Below, piece after piece: positions 41,884 to 50,297 of a stretch of 64,000 bases of DNA (the first letter of the stretch is position 1; every line of letters starts with the position of its first letter). A program made the position numbers and the translations under genes. The stretch comes from Planctomycetota bacterium (GTDB lineage Bacteria; Planctomycetota; Phycisphaerae; Phycisphaerales; Zrk34), in the NCBI GenBank assembly GCA_016125255.1, contig WGMD01000002.1, positions 744,001 to 808,000 of the forward strand. Reading direction: 5' to 3'. Under the pieces are notes generated by a model. The model made no database searches. It was not told the origin of the DNA and was given only the letters and a program-made list of their open reading frames with translations.

Positions 41884-42978
41884 TCATGGTTCGAGGACGC
41901 GGACGCGGTGATTGTTCGTGTCGCCGATGTAGATGCGGCCGTCGGGGCCGAGGCCGATGCCGTGCGGTCGATCGAGTTTGGCGCTCGTCGCGGGACCGCC
42001 GTCGCCGCCGTCGCCGCGGGCTTTGGGGCCGGAGCCGGCGATCGTGTCGATGGTTTGATTCGCCGTGTCGATGACGCGGATGACCTGGTTTTCAGTGTCG
42101 GTGATGTAAAGATGATGGTGATCGTCGGCGACGATGCCTTTGGGGCCGTTCATGGTCGCGGCCAGCGCGGGTCCGCCGTCGCCGGCGTATCCGCTCTTGC
42201 CGGTGCCGGCGATGTGCTGAAGTTTGCCGGTGTCGAGGTTCATGCTCCAGACGCTGTTGCCTTCGCGCAGGGCGATCCAGAGCGTGCGTCCCTGCACGCA
42301 CAGCGCCCGCGGTCCCGCCATCGGATGATCCGCCGCGATTTGGCCATCGGTCGGCAGCTTCTTCTCGCCGTTGCCCGCCACGGTTTCGATGATCCCCGTA
42401 TTCAGATCGACGCGACGGATGCGGTTGTTTTTGATGTCGGCGATGTAGAGTTGATGTCTGGCGTTGTCGATCGCGATCGAGTGGGGTTCGTGAAGCTGGG
42501 CCTTCGTCGCCGGGCCGCCGTCGCCGGCGAATCCGGGTTGTCCGGTCCCGGCGAGGGTGGTGATGACGTGCGTTTTGGCGTCGACGCGGCGGACGATGTG
42601 ATTGAGTCGCTCGACGACGAAAAGGTTGCCCGCGTCATCGAAGCGCACTTCGTAGGGTTCGTTCATGCTCGCTTGGGTCGCCGGTCCGCCGTCGCCGCTG
42701 TAACCCTTTGTGCCGTTGCCGGCGATCGTGGCGACCTGCCCGGTTTTGAGATCGACGCGGCGGAGTCGGTGGTGCGAGACTTCGCAGACGATCATGGCGC
42801 CGTCGGGGGCGAATTCGACGCCGAAGGGCTGGCCGATGTTGGCGGAGGCGACGGGGCCGGCGGGACCGTTGTCGGCTTCGACGCCCGTGCCGGCGACGGT
42901 ATGGATGGTCAGGGGGGCGTCGGCGGACGCACCCGCTGCGATCAACATGATGCAAAGCGGGACATGAGCAATGCGCAT
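41884..42978 (-). CDS. Secreted NHL-repeat beta-propeller protein
   Basis: The 364-residue protein has a signal peptide (1-20) and six repeats of the NHL type, recognisable by IAGxGxxGYxGDGGPA signatures followed by a PxGIxxD-x-LYIxD blade. It should fold as a six-bladed beta-propeller outside the cytoplasm. NHL propellers often bind proteins or carbohydrates; no catalytic site is evident. It follows thioredoxin on the same strand after a terminator. Confidence 0.88.
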   Translation of the reverse strand: MRIAHVPLCIMLIAAGASADAPLTIHTVAGTGVEADNGPAGPVASANIGQPFGVEFAPDGAMIVCEVSHHRLRRVDLKTGQVATIAGNGTKGYSGDGGPATQASMNEPYEVRFDDAGNLFVVERLNHIVRRVDAKTHVITTLAGTGQPGFAGDGGPATKAQLHEPHSIAIDNARHQLYIADIKNNRIRRVDLNTGIIETVAGNGEKKLPTDGQIAADHPMAGPRALCVQGRTLWIALREGNSVWSMNLDTGKLQHIAGTGKSGYAGDGGPALAATMNGPKGIVADDHHHLYITDTENQVIRVIDTANQTIDTIAGSGPKARGDGGDGGPATSAKLDRPHGIGLGPDGRIYIGDTNNHRVRVLEP

Positions 42979-42994
42979 GGGCGTCTCCATTTAC

Positions 42995-43022
42995 AAAGAA
43001 ACCCACGGATGAAATCCGTGGG
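42995..43022 (-). terminator. Rho-independent terminator of trxA
   Basis: On the minus strand CCCACGGAT/ATCCGTGGG with a three-base loop (TTC) is followed by TTTCTTTG, 27 bases after the trxA stop. Confidence 0.85.
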
Positions 43023-43049
43023 CTTCATGGGCGATGGATCGGGCGGCGC

Positions 43050-43382
43050 TCAGCCGGCGGCGGCGCTGATGGCGGCGGAGAGATCGGCCTTGTTGGTCAT
43101 GCCGACGAACTTCTTGGCGATCTCGCCGTTCTTGAACACGATCACCGTGGGGATCGCGTTGATCTGATACTTGAGGGTCACGTCGCGGTTGGCATCGGTG
43201 TCGATCTTGCCGATCTTCGCCTTGCCGACGAAGTCATCGGCGAGTTCGTCGATGATGGGCGCGAGCATGCGGCAGGGCATGCACCACTCGGCCCAGAAAT
43301 CGACGACCACGGGGACATCGGCCCCGAGCACTTCGGACTGGAAATTGGCGTCGGTAAACTGTTGAACGGCTTTGCTGGCCAT
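43050..43382 (-). CDS. trxA: Thioredoxin
   Basis: The 110-residue cytoplasmic thioredoxin has the redox site WCMPC (33-37), where Met replaces the usual Gly, and the conserved cis-Pro segment AIPTVIVF. It reduces protein disulfides using thioredoxin reductase. The ATG at 43382 is chosen over an upstream start because it begins at the usual thioredoxin N-terminus. It is downstream of folP on the same strand. Confidence 0.93.
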   Translation of the reverse strand: MASKAVQQFTDANFQSEVLGADVPVVVDFWAEWCMPCRMLAPIIDELADDFVGKAKIGKIDTDANRDVTLKYQINAIPTVIVFKNGEIAKKFVGMTNKADLSAAISAAAG

Positions 43383-43435
43383 GGCTTGGCTCCTGTCGTT
43401 AGTGGGGGCCATTGTACGGACGGCCCCGGCGGCGA

Positions 43436-44293
43436 TCAAGACGCCGCATGCGTTCTGTGATGCCCCGTGACGGCCGCGGTTACATCCGCCGCCTGCCGAT
43501 TGATCATCACATCATGCACGCGAAAGAGCTTCACCCCCGCCGCCACGCCGATCGCCGTCGTCGCCGCCGTCGCCGCGGCGCGCTGCGCCGGTTCGGCCCG
43601 ACCGGTGATTTGACCAAGGAATCGCTTGCGCGAAGCGCCCAGCAGAATCGGATAGCCGGTCCGCACCAGCGCGGGCAGGTCGGCGAGCAGACGCAGATTG
43701 TGTTCGGTCGTCTTGCCGAAGCCGATGCCGGGGTCGAGGATGATACGGCTCGGATCGACGCCCGTCGCCATCGCCGCATCGACGCGCCCAAGCAGAAAGT
43801 CGCGCACCTCCGTGACGACGTTCTGATAATGCGGATCACGCTGCATGGTGGCGGGCTCGCCGAGCATGTGCATGAGCACGACCGCGGCGCCGCACTCGGC
43901 GACGAAGGGGAGCATCGCCGGATCATCGCGGCCGGCGGAGACGTCATTGACGATCGACGCACCGGCGCGGATCGCCGCCTCGGCGACGGAGCGGCGCGTG
44001 GTGTCGATGCTGATGGGCACTTGAACCTGCGGGGCGAGCTTTTCGAGCACGGGCATGACGCGGCGAAGCTGTTCATCGGCGTCGATGCGCGATGCGCCCG
44101 GCCGCGTCGACTCGCCGCCGAGGTCGATGACGTCCGCGCCTTCGTCGATCATGTGCATCGCATGCCCCGCCGCCGCATCGACCGAGCCGTAGGCCGCGCC
44201 GTCGGAGAAACTGTCGGGCGTCAGATTCAAAATGCCCACGATCACCGGGCGATCGAGCGAAAGCGTCCGATTATGCGGCAGCGTGAGCTTCAT
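43436..44293 (-). CDS. folP: Dihydropteroate synthase
   Basis: The 285-residue TIM-barrel protein has all family signatures: ILNLTPDSFSDGA near residue 22, DLGGESTRPGA, ISIDTTRRSVAEAA, NDVSAG, and DPGIGFGKTTEHN with LLGASRKRF. It condenses p-aminobenzoate with dihydropterin pyrophosphate in folate synthesis. The length is normal. It lies 53 bases before trxA on the same strand. A palindromic repeat element lies upstream at 44306-44454. Confidence 0.96.
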   Translation of the reverse strand: MKLTLPHNRTLSLDRPVIVGILNLTPDSFSDGAAYGSVDAAAGHAMHMIDEGADVIDLGGESTRPGASRIDADEQLRRVMPVLEKLAPQVQVPISIDTTRRSVAEAAIRAGASIVNDVSAGRDDPAMLPFVAECGAAVVLMHMLGEPATMQRDPHYQNVVTEVRDFLLGRVDAAMATGVDPSRIILDPGIGFGKTTEHNLRLLADLPALVRTGYPILLGASRKRFLGQITGRAEPAQRAAATAATTAIGVAAGVKLFRVHDVMINRQAADVTAAVTGHHRTHAAS

Positions 44294-44305
44294 CGTGCTT
44301 CATGT

Positions 44306-44454
44306 TAGAGCGGTTTCAATAAATGTGTAGCCACCCATCCTAACGAGCCGCGCGCGTCAGCAAGCGGTCGAGCCCGCACCCAATCACGTTCCTTGACCGC
44401 TCCCTCACGGTCGCGGCTCGTGGGGAACGCTATTTGATTTGTGAAACCGCTCTA
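44306..44454. repeat. GAGCCGCGACC palindromic element, copy 2
   Basis: A 149-base nested inverted repeat. The outer arms TAGAGCGGTTTCA (44306-44318) and TGAAACCGCTCTA (44442-44454) are perfect 13-base complements. The inner arms (44342-44371 and 44393-44421) share the AACGAGCCGCG/CGCGGCTCGT core of copy 1, but the left inner arm has diverged. Confidence 0.82.
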
Positions 44455-44497
44455 GTCGATTCCGCCGGCGGTGCGGGCGGGTCATGAAATACAGACG

Positions 44498-44517
44498 CCC
44501 GGCGCGGGGGCCGGGCG
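44498..44517 (-). terminator. Hairpin after the thioredoxin-fusion gene
   Basis: GCCCGGC/GCCGGGC is a perfect 7-base stem with a six-base loop, 30 bases beyond the stop. The following minus-strand sequence is only moderately T-rich (GTCTGTATTTC). Confidence 0.5.
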
Positions 44518-44547
44518 GACGACGGATTCATGTCGGCGAGCGGACGA

Positions 44548-46770
44548 TTACTTGCCGGCGAGGACTTCGGCGAGGCGGGTCTGAATTTTTTCCTTGGGGG
44601 TCAGGCCCACGAACCGGGCGACTTCCTTGCCGTCTTTGAGGATGACGAGCGTCGGAATGGCTTCGATGCCGTAAAGTTGGGTCGTGCGGGGATTCTTGTC
44701 GACATCGACTTTGCCGAAGGCGACTTTTTCGTGCATGGCGTCGGCGAGATCGGCGACGATCGGCGCCTGCGTCTTGCAGGGCCCGCACCACGTCGCCCAG
44801 AAATCGACAAGCACCGGCTTGCCCGCCCCATTGACCTGGGCGGCGAAGGTGTTGTCGGTCAGGGTGACGATGCTCTCGCTTTCACCGCGGGGCTGGACGG
44901 TGATGGTTTCCTTGACGGGCTTGGCGGGCGCCTCGGCGTCGCCGACGGGACGGGGCATGGGCTTTTCGGGCGCTTCGGTGACCGCCGCCGGCTGCGGCTC
45001 CGCCGGGGCGGGTCCTTCGCTCAGACCGCTGGCGGGCTTGCCGCCGGCGCCCTGCTGCATGACCTTCGTGATGGCGTTCTTGACGGCGACGATGACAGGC
45101 AGCGGGATGTACTCGCGCATGCCCAGTCCGCCCGCGTCCATCGAAATCGACGCCGCCACCGGCGGGAGATTCGGCGGCACTTCGAGCGTCGCATTGGGCG
45201 CGAACATCGTCAGGAACATGTTGGCCATGTTCATGATCGACCCCACGCCGATGTATGTCTCTGCGACGCGGCTCTCATACAGGTGCTTGCGGATTTCAGT
45301 GAGGTTGCTGGTCTGATCGAGCGTGCCCGCGCCGCCGGCGGCTTCGATGGCTTCCTTGATGAGCACGGGGTCGGAACCGCTGGTGGTCACGACGGCCGAG
45401 TCGGTGGCGACCATGTACCCGCCCATGTCACCGGCCAGCAGCATCGCCGCCGGACCAAGCTGCTGCATCGCCTCCGGCGGGAGGTTGACCTTGAGACTGT
45501 ACTGATTGACCTGCTTGCCGGCGACCTGCATGACGTTCTCGTTGTAGCTGCTCATGTACTTCATGCCCGGCGCAAGCTCGAGATTGTTCAGAGCCAGCAT
45601 GCTGGACTTGGACGCATCGAGCATCTTGGCCGGGTCATCGGTGACGACGACGCTCACCGCGTTGAAGAAGCTGGAGAGGCCCGGCCCGGCGGCGCCGGCG
45701 GCGGGGAGGAAGTAGCCGCTCTGCATCTCGCCCTTGGCGAGTTTGAGCATCTCGGCGGCGCTGGCCATGATGTTCCCGAAGGCGTTGCCCGCCGGCAGCT
45801 TGTCCTTGATGCCCGCCATCCACTGGGCCATCGGCAGCGAACCCATGTTCATCGTCGACGCCATCAGATACGGACGATTGGGCAGACGATTGAGCGAAAG
45901 CTCCGCGGCGGGAGCGTTGGCGAACGTCTTGGCCAGTGCGCTGTCGGCCTTGAACTGCGTGCCGAGCGAGAGGCCGATGCCGTCCGCGTCCAGGTCGAGC
46001 CCGATGACCGCCGACTGGGCGTCGCGCAGGTAGGCCTGAATGACGTCGCCGTAGATGCTCATCATGGCCGAGGCCATCGCGCCTTGTTCGCCCAGCGCGG
46101 GGTTGTTGGCGAACATCTGCTGCGCCTGCATGATCCCCGCCATGACGAGGGGCTGGAGCACCGGCGAAAGCTTGGCGAAGTCCAGGTAGATGAGCACATC
46201 GGACTGCTCCATCGACGCCCCGCCGAACTTCCCGGCCAGCTCGGCGAACTTCGCCGGCGCCGCGGGGGCGGCGTAGGCGTTGAGGATGTCGGGGCTCTGG
46301 GAGATCAGGGCGTAGTTGCCGCTCTTTTTGACGAAGTTCGCTTCGCCCTGAATGTTGATCGCCTGGGCGGCCGAGCCGTCGCCGGCCTCGACGCCGAAGT
46401 TGCCGACAAAGGCCTTGTAGTCGGTGATGGGCACGAGCACGAGGACCGGCGGCTCCTGCGGTCCGGGCTGACCGGGCAGCGGGATGGCGGTCATGATGAT
46501 GCCGACCGATCCATTGTCATCCACGCCGGCGTTCATGCCCGTCATCGCCTTCATGAACACCAGGGCGTTCTGCATCTGCGGATTGTTGAGGCCCAGCGCC
46601 TTGTCCAGCGCCGCGAGCTTGGCGGAAAGGCCCGAGAGACTGCGCAGCGCCACGAACATCGGCATGCCTTCGGGGACCTGATCGACGACCGCCGGCGGAG
46701 CCGCCAAACTCATCGGCGCCACGGCGAGCAAAACCATCAACATCAGCGATCGAATGCGTGCCCTGAACAT
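44548..46770 (-). CDS. Large secreted protein with C-terminal thioredoxin domain
   Basis: The 740-residue protein has a signal peptide (1-24), a long N-terminal region of about 550 residues, a Pro/Ala/Glu-rich linker (about 575-630) and a thioredoxin domain (631-740) with active site WCGPC (661-665) and AIPTLVIL. The N-terminal region (VPEGMPMFVALRSLSGL, YLDFAKLSPVLQPLV and similar) resembles DUF3352-like secreted proteins, though this is not certain. It should act in the periplasm, with the thioredoxin reducing or isomerising disulfides. The combination is unusual. It is divergent from coaB across a palindrome at 46834-46859. Confidence 0.8.
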   Translation of the reverse strand: MFRARIRSLMLMVLLAVAPMSLAAPPAVVDQVPEGMPMFVALRSLSGLSAKLAALDKALGLNNPQMQNALVFMKAMTGMNAGVDDNGSVGIIMTAIPLPGQPGPQEPPVLVLVPITDYKAFVGNFGVEAGDGSAAQAINIQGEANFVKKSGNYALISQSPDILNAYAAPAAPAKFAELAGKFGGASMEQSDVLIYLDFAKLSPVLQPLVMAGIMQAQQMFANNPALGEQGAMASAMMSIYGDVIQAYLRDAQSAVIGLDLDADGIGLSLGTQFKADSALAKTFANAPAAELSLNRLPNRPYLMASTMNMGSLPMAQWMAGIKDKLPAGNAFGNIMASAAEMLKLAKGEMQSGYFLPAAGAAGPGLSSFFNAVSVVVTDDPAKMLDASKSSMLALNNLELAPGMKYMSSYNENVMQVAGKQVNQYSLKVNLPPEAMQQLGPAAMLLAGDMGGYMVATDSAVVTTSGSDPVLIKEAIEAAGGAGTLDQTSNLTEIRKHLYESRVAETYIGVGSIMNMANMFLTMFAPNATLEVPPNLPPVAASISMDAGGLGMREYIPLPVIVAVKNAITKVMQQGAGGKPASGLSEGPAPAEPQPAAVTEAPEKPMPRPVGDAEAPAKPVKETITVQPRGESESIVTLTDNTFAAQVNGAGKPVLVDFWATWCGPCKTQAPIVADLADAMHEKVAFGKVDVDKNPRTTQLYGIEAIPTLVILKDGKEVARFVGLTPKEKIQTRLAEVLAGK

Positions 46771-46833
46771 GCGTAAACCTCCAGATGACGACATGATGAT
46801 CCGTCGCGCCCATCGGCGCGCGGGCTTATTTCC

Positions 46834-46859
46834 TGTGGTATCCTACCATAGTTACCACA
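46834..46859. promoter_or_regulatory. Operator-like inverted repeat between divergent genes
   Basis: TGTGGTA (46834-46840) and TACCACA (46853-46859) are perfect complements separated by 12 bases, which themselves contain GGTA/TACC pairing with the first arm. It lies between the thioredoxin-fusion gene and coaB. Confidence 0.45.
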
Positions 46860-46903
46860 CCGCAAGTAGTCGGTTGCAGCCGCAAGTGCGAATCGGAGAC
46901 ATG

Positions 46904-47563
46904 ATGGTCCCCTCCAGGCGCATCCTCATCACCGCCGGCCCGACGCACGAGCCGATCGACCCGGTTCGATACCTCGCCAACCGCTCCAGCGGGCGCATGG
47001 GCCTGGCCCTCGCGCAAGCCGCCGTCGAAGCCGGACATGGCGTGACGCTCCTTTTGGGTCCGATCGCGCCCGGAGCCGCCCCGGAGTCCGGTTCCGTGCG
47101 CGTCGAGCGCTATGTCAGCACGGCGGACCTGGAGCATCTGCTCGTCGAATTCCTGCCGCAGTGCGATGTGTTGATCATGGCCGCCGCTGTCGCCGACTAC
47201 CGTCCCGCTGTCGTCTCGGCGACCAAGCTCCCGCGCCAGTCGGATCAGATGACGATCACGCTCGAACCGACGCCGGACCTCGTCGCCCAGTGCGTTCGCC
47301 GCAAACGCGAAGATCAGATCATCATCGCCTTCGCGCTCGAAGAGCCCGATCAACTCGACGAGCGCGCTCAGCGGAAAATGCAGCGCAAGGGCGTCGACGC
47401 CATCGTCGCCAATCCGGTTGCGACGATGGACGCGCCCGACATCACGCCGACCGTCATGACCCGAGATGGACAAATCGTTCGCCCCGGTTCGATGCCCAAG
47501 GGGAGCTTCGCCGCCTGGCTGATCGATTGGCTGGACCATTTCATGAGCCAATCTAACCGCTGA
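46904..47563 (+). CDS. coaB: Phosphopantothenate-cysteine ligase (CoaB domain alone)
   Basis: The 219-residue protein has the CoaB signatures ITAGPTHEPIDPVRYLANRSS (shortened here), VLIMAAAVADYRP and the KMQRKGVDAIVANPV lysine motif. It joins cysteine to 4'-phosphopantothenate in coenzyme A synthesis. No CoaC decarboxylase domain precedes it, so that activity must come from another gene. Two ATG codons at 46901 and 46904 compete; GGAG at 46895-46898 favours 46904. Confidence 0.88.
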   Translation: MVPSRRILITAGPTHEPIDPVRYLANRSSGRMGLALAQAAVEAGHGVTLLLGPIAPGAAPESGSVRVERYVSTADLEHLLVEFLPQCDVLIMAAAVADYRPAVVSATKLPRQSDQMTITLEPTPDLVAQCVRRKREDQIIIAFALEEPDQLDERAQRKMQRKGVDAIVANPVATMDAPDITPTVMTRDGQIVRPGSMPKGSFAAWLIDWLDHFMSQSNR

Positions 47564-47646
47564 CGCATTTGCGATGGCGGCAATCTTCGCGGTGGGTTTG
47601 GCAAGTGTGGGATCGGGCCGTTGAGCGACGCCGCTTGCGGCGGGTT

Positions 47647-48318
47647 TTACTTCTTCCTGAGCGTCATCCCATGAAACGGCCGCCCCTCGCGCTGGTACTT
47701 GCGCTCGAAGTTCGTACCGACGATTTCGCCTTCGCCCGCCGCCACGGGCCGCTCAAACGGCAGCCGTTCGAACAGGTCCGCGACCTGCTGAGCGTGCTCC
47801 TGCATCCATGCGAAATAGTCGCTGTGATCGGTCACGATGCGGATCATGCCCCCCGGAGCTAACACACGGTGCAGCTCGCGCAGGAACTCGGCACAGACCA
47901 TCCGCCGCTTGTGGTGCCGCGTCTTGGGCCAGGGGTCGGCGAAGTAAATGTGCACCTGTCGGAACAACGCATCGGGGACATACCACGTCACGAACATCTT
48001 CGCGTCGCAGTGGAGCATGCGCACATTGTCAAGCGCGTGACGCCGGCAGCGATCGGCGGCGTAGAGCCAGAACTGACGGGCATACTCGATGCCGATGTAG
48101 TTGACATCCGTAAGCTGGCCGGCCTGCTGAACGAGGAACGTGCCTTTGCCGGAGCCGATTTCCAGTTCGATCGGGTGACCGCGCCGCGGTTCATCGAACC
48201 AGGTGCGCAGGTCATAGCGCGTCGCGGCGGGCGTCGGGCCGACCGGCGGCAAATCGTCGAGCGTCAGGCCCCACCGCTGCGGGTCCATCGCGCGTCCATG
48301 AGACAAGCTCAGATTCAT
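47647..48318 (-). CDS. trmB: tRNA (guanine-N7-)-methyltransferase
   Basis: The 223-residue SAM methyltransferase has GSGKGTFLVQQAG (SAM loop), IGIEYARQ, IYFADPWPKTRHHKRRM and the terminal TNFERKYQREG signature of TrmB. It methylates G46 of tRNA variable loops. The start at 48318 is chosen because it begins the conserved region; the open frame to 48555 is not supported. Confidence 0.95.
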   Translation of the reverse strand: MNLSLSHGRAMDPQRWGLTLDDLPPVGPTPAATRYDLRTWFDEPRRGHPIELEIGSGKGTFLVQQAGQLTDVNYIGIEYARQFWLYAADRCRRHALDNVRMLHCDAKMFVTWYVPDALFRQVHIYFADPWPKTRHHKRRMVCAEFLRELHRVLAPGGMIRIVTDHSDYFAWMQEHAQQVADLFERLPFERPVAAGEGEIVGTNFERKYQREGRPFHGMTLRKK

Positions 48319-48335
48319 CGCCCGATTGTAGGCGA

Positions 48336-49406
48336 TCAGGCGGCGGGCGTGGGAGCGTTCGTCGCCGGCGGCTCGTCCGTCGCGCCGCCGCGCAGGAACA
48401 TCATGTAAAACGCCAGCCCCACCATCGGCAGGCCCAGCATCACGACGATCATCGTCACAAGCATGCCCGCCACGCCGTGCGAAATCAGACACACGCCCCA
48501 GAAGATCAACGTCACCGCGAGGAATCCCACGAAGTTGCGGATCGTGTCGCTGCACGTCATCAGCGGGCCATTGATCATCGCCATCATCATCAACAGCGCC
48601 GACGGCCGCGCGGACACCGCATCCGAAGGCGCCTCCTCGTCCGTTGCCGCAGGCGCGGCCGGGGGCTCCGTCTTCTGTGAAGGCGTCGGCTTCGCCGCCC
48701 GCTCGTCCGCATCGAGTTCCGCCGCCACCGCCGCCGCGCTGACGCCTTCGTCCGCCGGCGTCGATTCACGGGCCGCCATCGGCTCCGATGCTTCCGAGGC
48801 CTTTTTCTCAACCGCCTCTTCCGCAGCGGCCGCCGCCGTCTGAATGTGCCCTTCGAGCATGTCGTCGAGCGCATCGTCGACCGACTGCATCTCCCCTTCG
48901 GGCATCGCGTCCTCGTCCGACTCGGCCGCCGACATTTCCTGAGTCTGCTGGCGCTTCGCTCCGTGGACCACTTCGTCCACCGACTCGAAGTCGCCCGCCA
49001 TGATCCCGTCCGACTCCTCCACCAGCGACGCATCAATCTGCGCCATCACCTGCTCGGGCGTCTGCGATTCGGCGGGCAGTTCCACGTCCGGTCGGGCCGC
49101 GACTTCCGCCGCCCCCGCGCCCGGCTCCATCCCCGCCTCCACCGCCTCGCTCGCCTCATCGAGCATCTGCTGAATCTGATCCGCCAACTGATCGCCGTCG
49201 AGCGACGCATCATTCACCGCTTTGGCGGGCGCGATGTCCGCCGACTCGGTGACTTCCCGCATCGCCTGTTCGACCGTCTGCATCTCACCGACGAGTTCCT
49301 CATCCGTATCGACCTCGGCGGACTCGACCGGCGCGACGCCGCCCGCTTCCGCTTCTTCAAGCATGGCGTCAAGCTGCGCGTCGATGTCCGGAGAAGGTTC
49401 CGCCAC
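48336..49406 (-). CDS. Acidic low-complexity protein with C-terminal membrane domain
   Basis: The 356-residue protein has an acidic, Ala/Glu-rich N-terminal region (about 1-260), in which a helix motif of the type DIDAQLDAMLEEA recurs (also QLADQIQQMLDEA, QIDASLVEE and SVDDALDDMLEG). About three hydrophobic segments follow (275-340). No family is recognised. It lies 17 bases upstream of trmB on the same strand and is divergent from rsmE. It may be a membrane-anchored scaffold; this is a guess from composition only. Confidence 0.7.
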   Translation of the reverse strand: MAEPSPDIDAQLDAMLEEAEAGGVAPVESAEVDTDEELVGEMQTVEQAMREVTESADIAPAKAVNDASLDGDQLADQIQQMLDEASEAVEAGMEPGAGAAEVAARPDVELPAESQTPEQVMAQIDASLVEESDGIMAGDFESVDEVVHGAKRQQTQEMSAAESDEDAMPEGEMQSVDDALDDMLEGHIQTAAAAAEEAVEKKASEASEPMAARESTPADEGVSAAAVAAELDADERAAKPTPSQKTEPPAAPAATDEEAPSDAVSARPSALLMMMAMINGPLMTCSDTIRNFVGFLAVTLIFWGVCLISHGVAGMLVTMIVVMLGLPMVGLAFYMMFLRGGATDEPPATNAPTPAA

Positions 49407-49564
49407 GTTCGATGCACCCCTTGCCGGCGTCGTTTACAATGCCGGCGCGTACGAGGAATCGAGCTCGATAACTTTATGGCTCATCGGCGATTGCCGCCGC
49501 ACACTTGATCGCCGCCCCGCGCCCGCATCGCGGACCGACGCGCACGACGGGGCCGATAATCTCC

Positions 49565-50269
49565 ATGTCCACACGTCGATTCTACGCTGCCGACCTGACG
49601 CCGACGCTCATCGAACTCGATGACGAGCAGGCGCGTCATGCCCGAAAGTCCCTGCGGCTGGCCATCGGTGATCGCGTGTCGCTTTTCAACGGGCTGGGCG
49701 ATGTGGCCGCCGGCATCGTCCGCGAAGCCGGTCGTTCGCTGGTCATCGAGCGTCAGGCCGTCGAGTATGTCGCCCCGCTCACGCCGGCGATCGATCTGGC
49801 GGTGGCGATCCCCAAGGGGGCCCGCGCGGACGGGCTCATCGAAAAGGCCAGCGAACTGGGAGCGGATCGGCTCATTCCCCTGCTGACCGACCGCAGCATC
49901 GTCGACCCGCGCGAAGGCAAGCTCGACCGCTTCGCCCGCATGGCGATCGAATCCGCCAAACAGTGCGGCCGACCGCACCTCTTGCACATCAACCCCCCGA
50001 CGCGCCTCACCGACCTCTTCGCCGCGAGGGACCATGACGTAAAGCTCATCGCCGACACGGCCGACGCCCCCGGTGTGCACGATTTGCCCACCCGGATTCG
50101 CGCCGCCCGCCGGGTGCTAGTATTGATTGGTCCCGAAGGCGGCTGGACCGACGCCGAACGCGCCGCCGCCAAGGCACGTAATTTCATCGCGTGGCGTTTG
50201 GGTCCGCATGTGATGCGCATCGAAACCGCCGCCGCCGCCGCGCTGGCGATCCTGCGCGGTCTGACATGA
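49565..50269 (+). CDS. rsmE: 16S rRNA (uracil(1498)-N(3))-methyltransferase
   Basis: The 234-residue protein has the PUA-like N-terminus (HARKSLRLAIGDRVSLFNG) and the SPOUT C-terminus with LIGPEGGWTDAERAAA and LGPHVMRIETAAAAAL, the RsmE knot motifs. It methylates U1498 of 16S rRNA. The start at 49565 precedes the RRFYAADL opening typical of the family. It is followed 28 bases later by the prenyltransferase-repeat gene. Confidence 0.95.
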   Translation: MSTRRFYAADLTPTLIELDDEQARHARKSLRLAIGDRVSLFNGLGDVAAGIVREAGRSLVIERQAVEYVAPLTPAIDLAVAIPKGARADGLIEKASELGADRLIPLLTDRSIVDPREGKLDRFARMAIESAKQCGRPHLLHINPPTRLTDLFAARDHDVKLIADTADAPGVHDLPTRIRAARRVLVLIGPEGGWTDAERAAAKARNFIAWRLGPHVMRIETAAAAALAILRGLT

Positions 50270-50297
50270 ATCGCACCGAAGCCCGGAGGCATCGATC

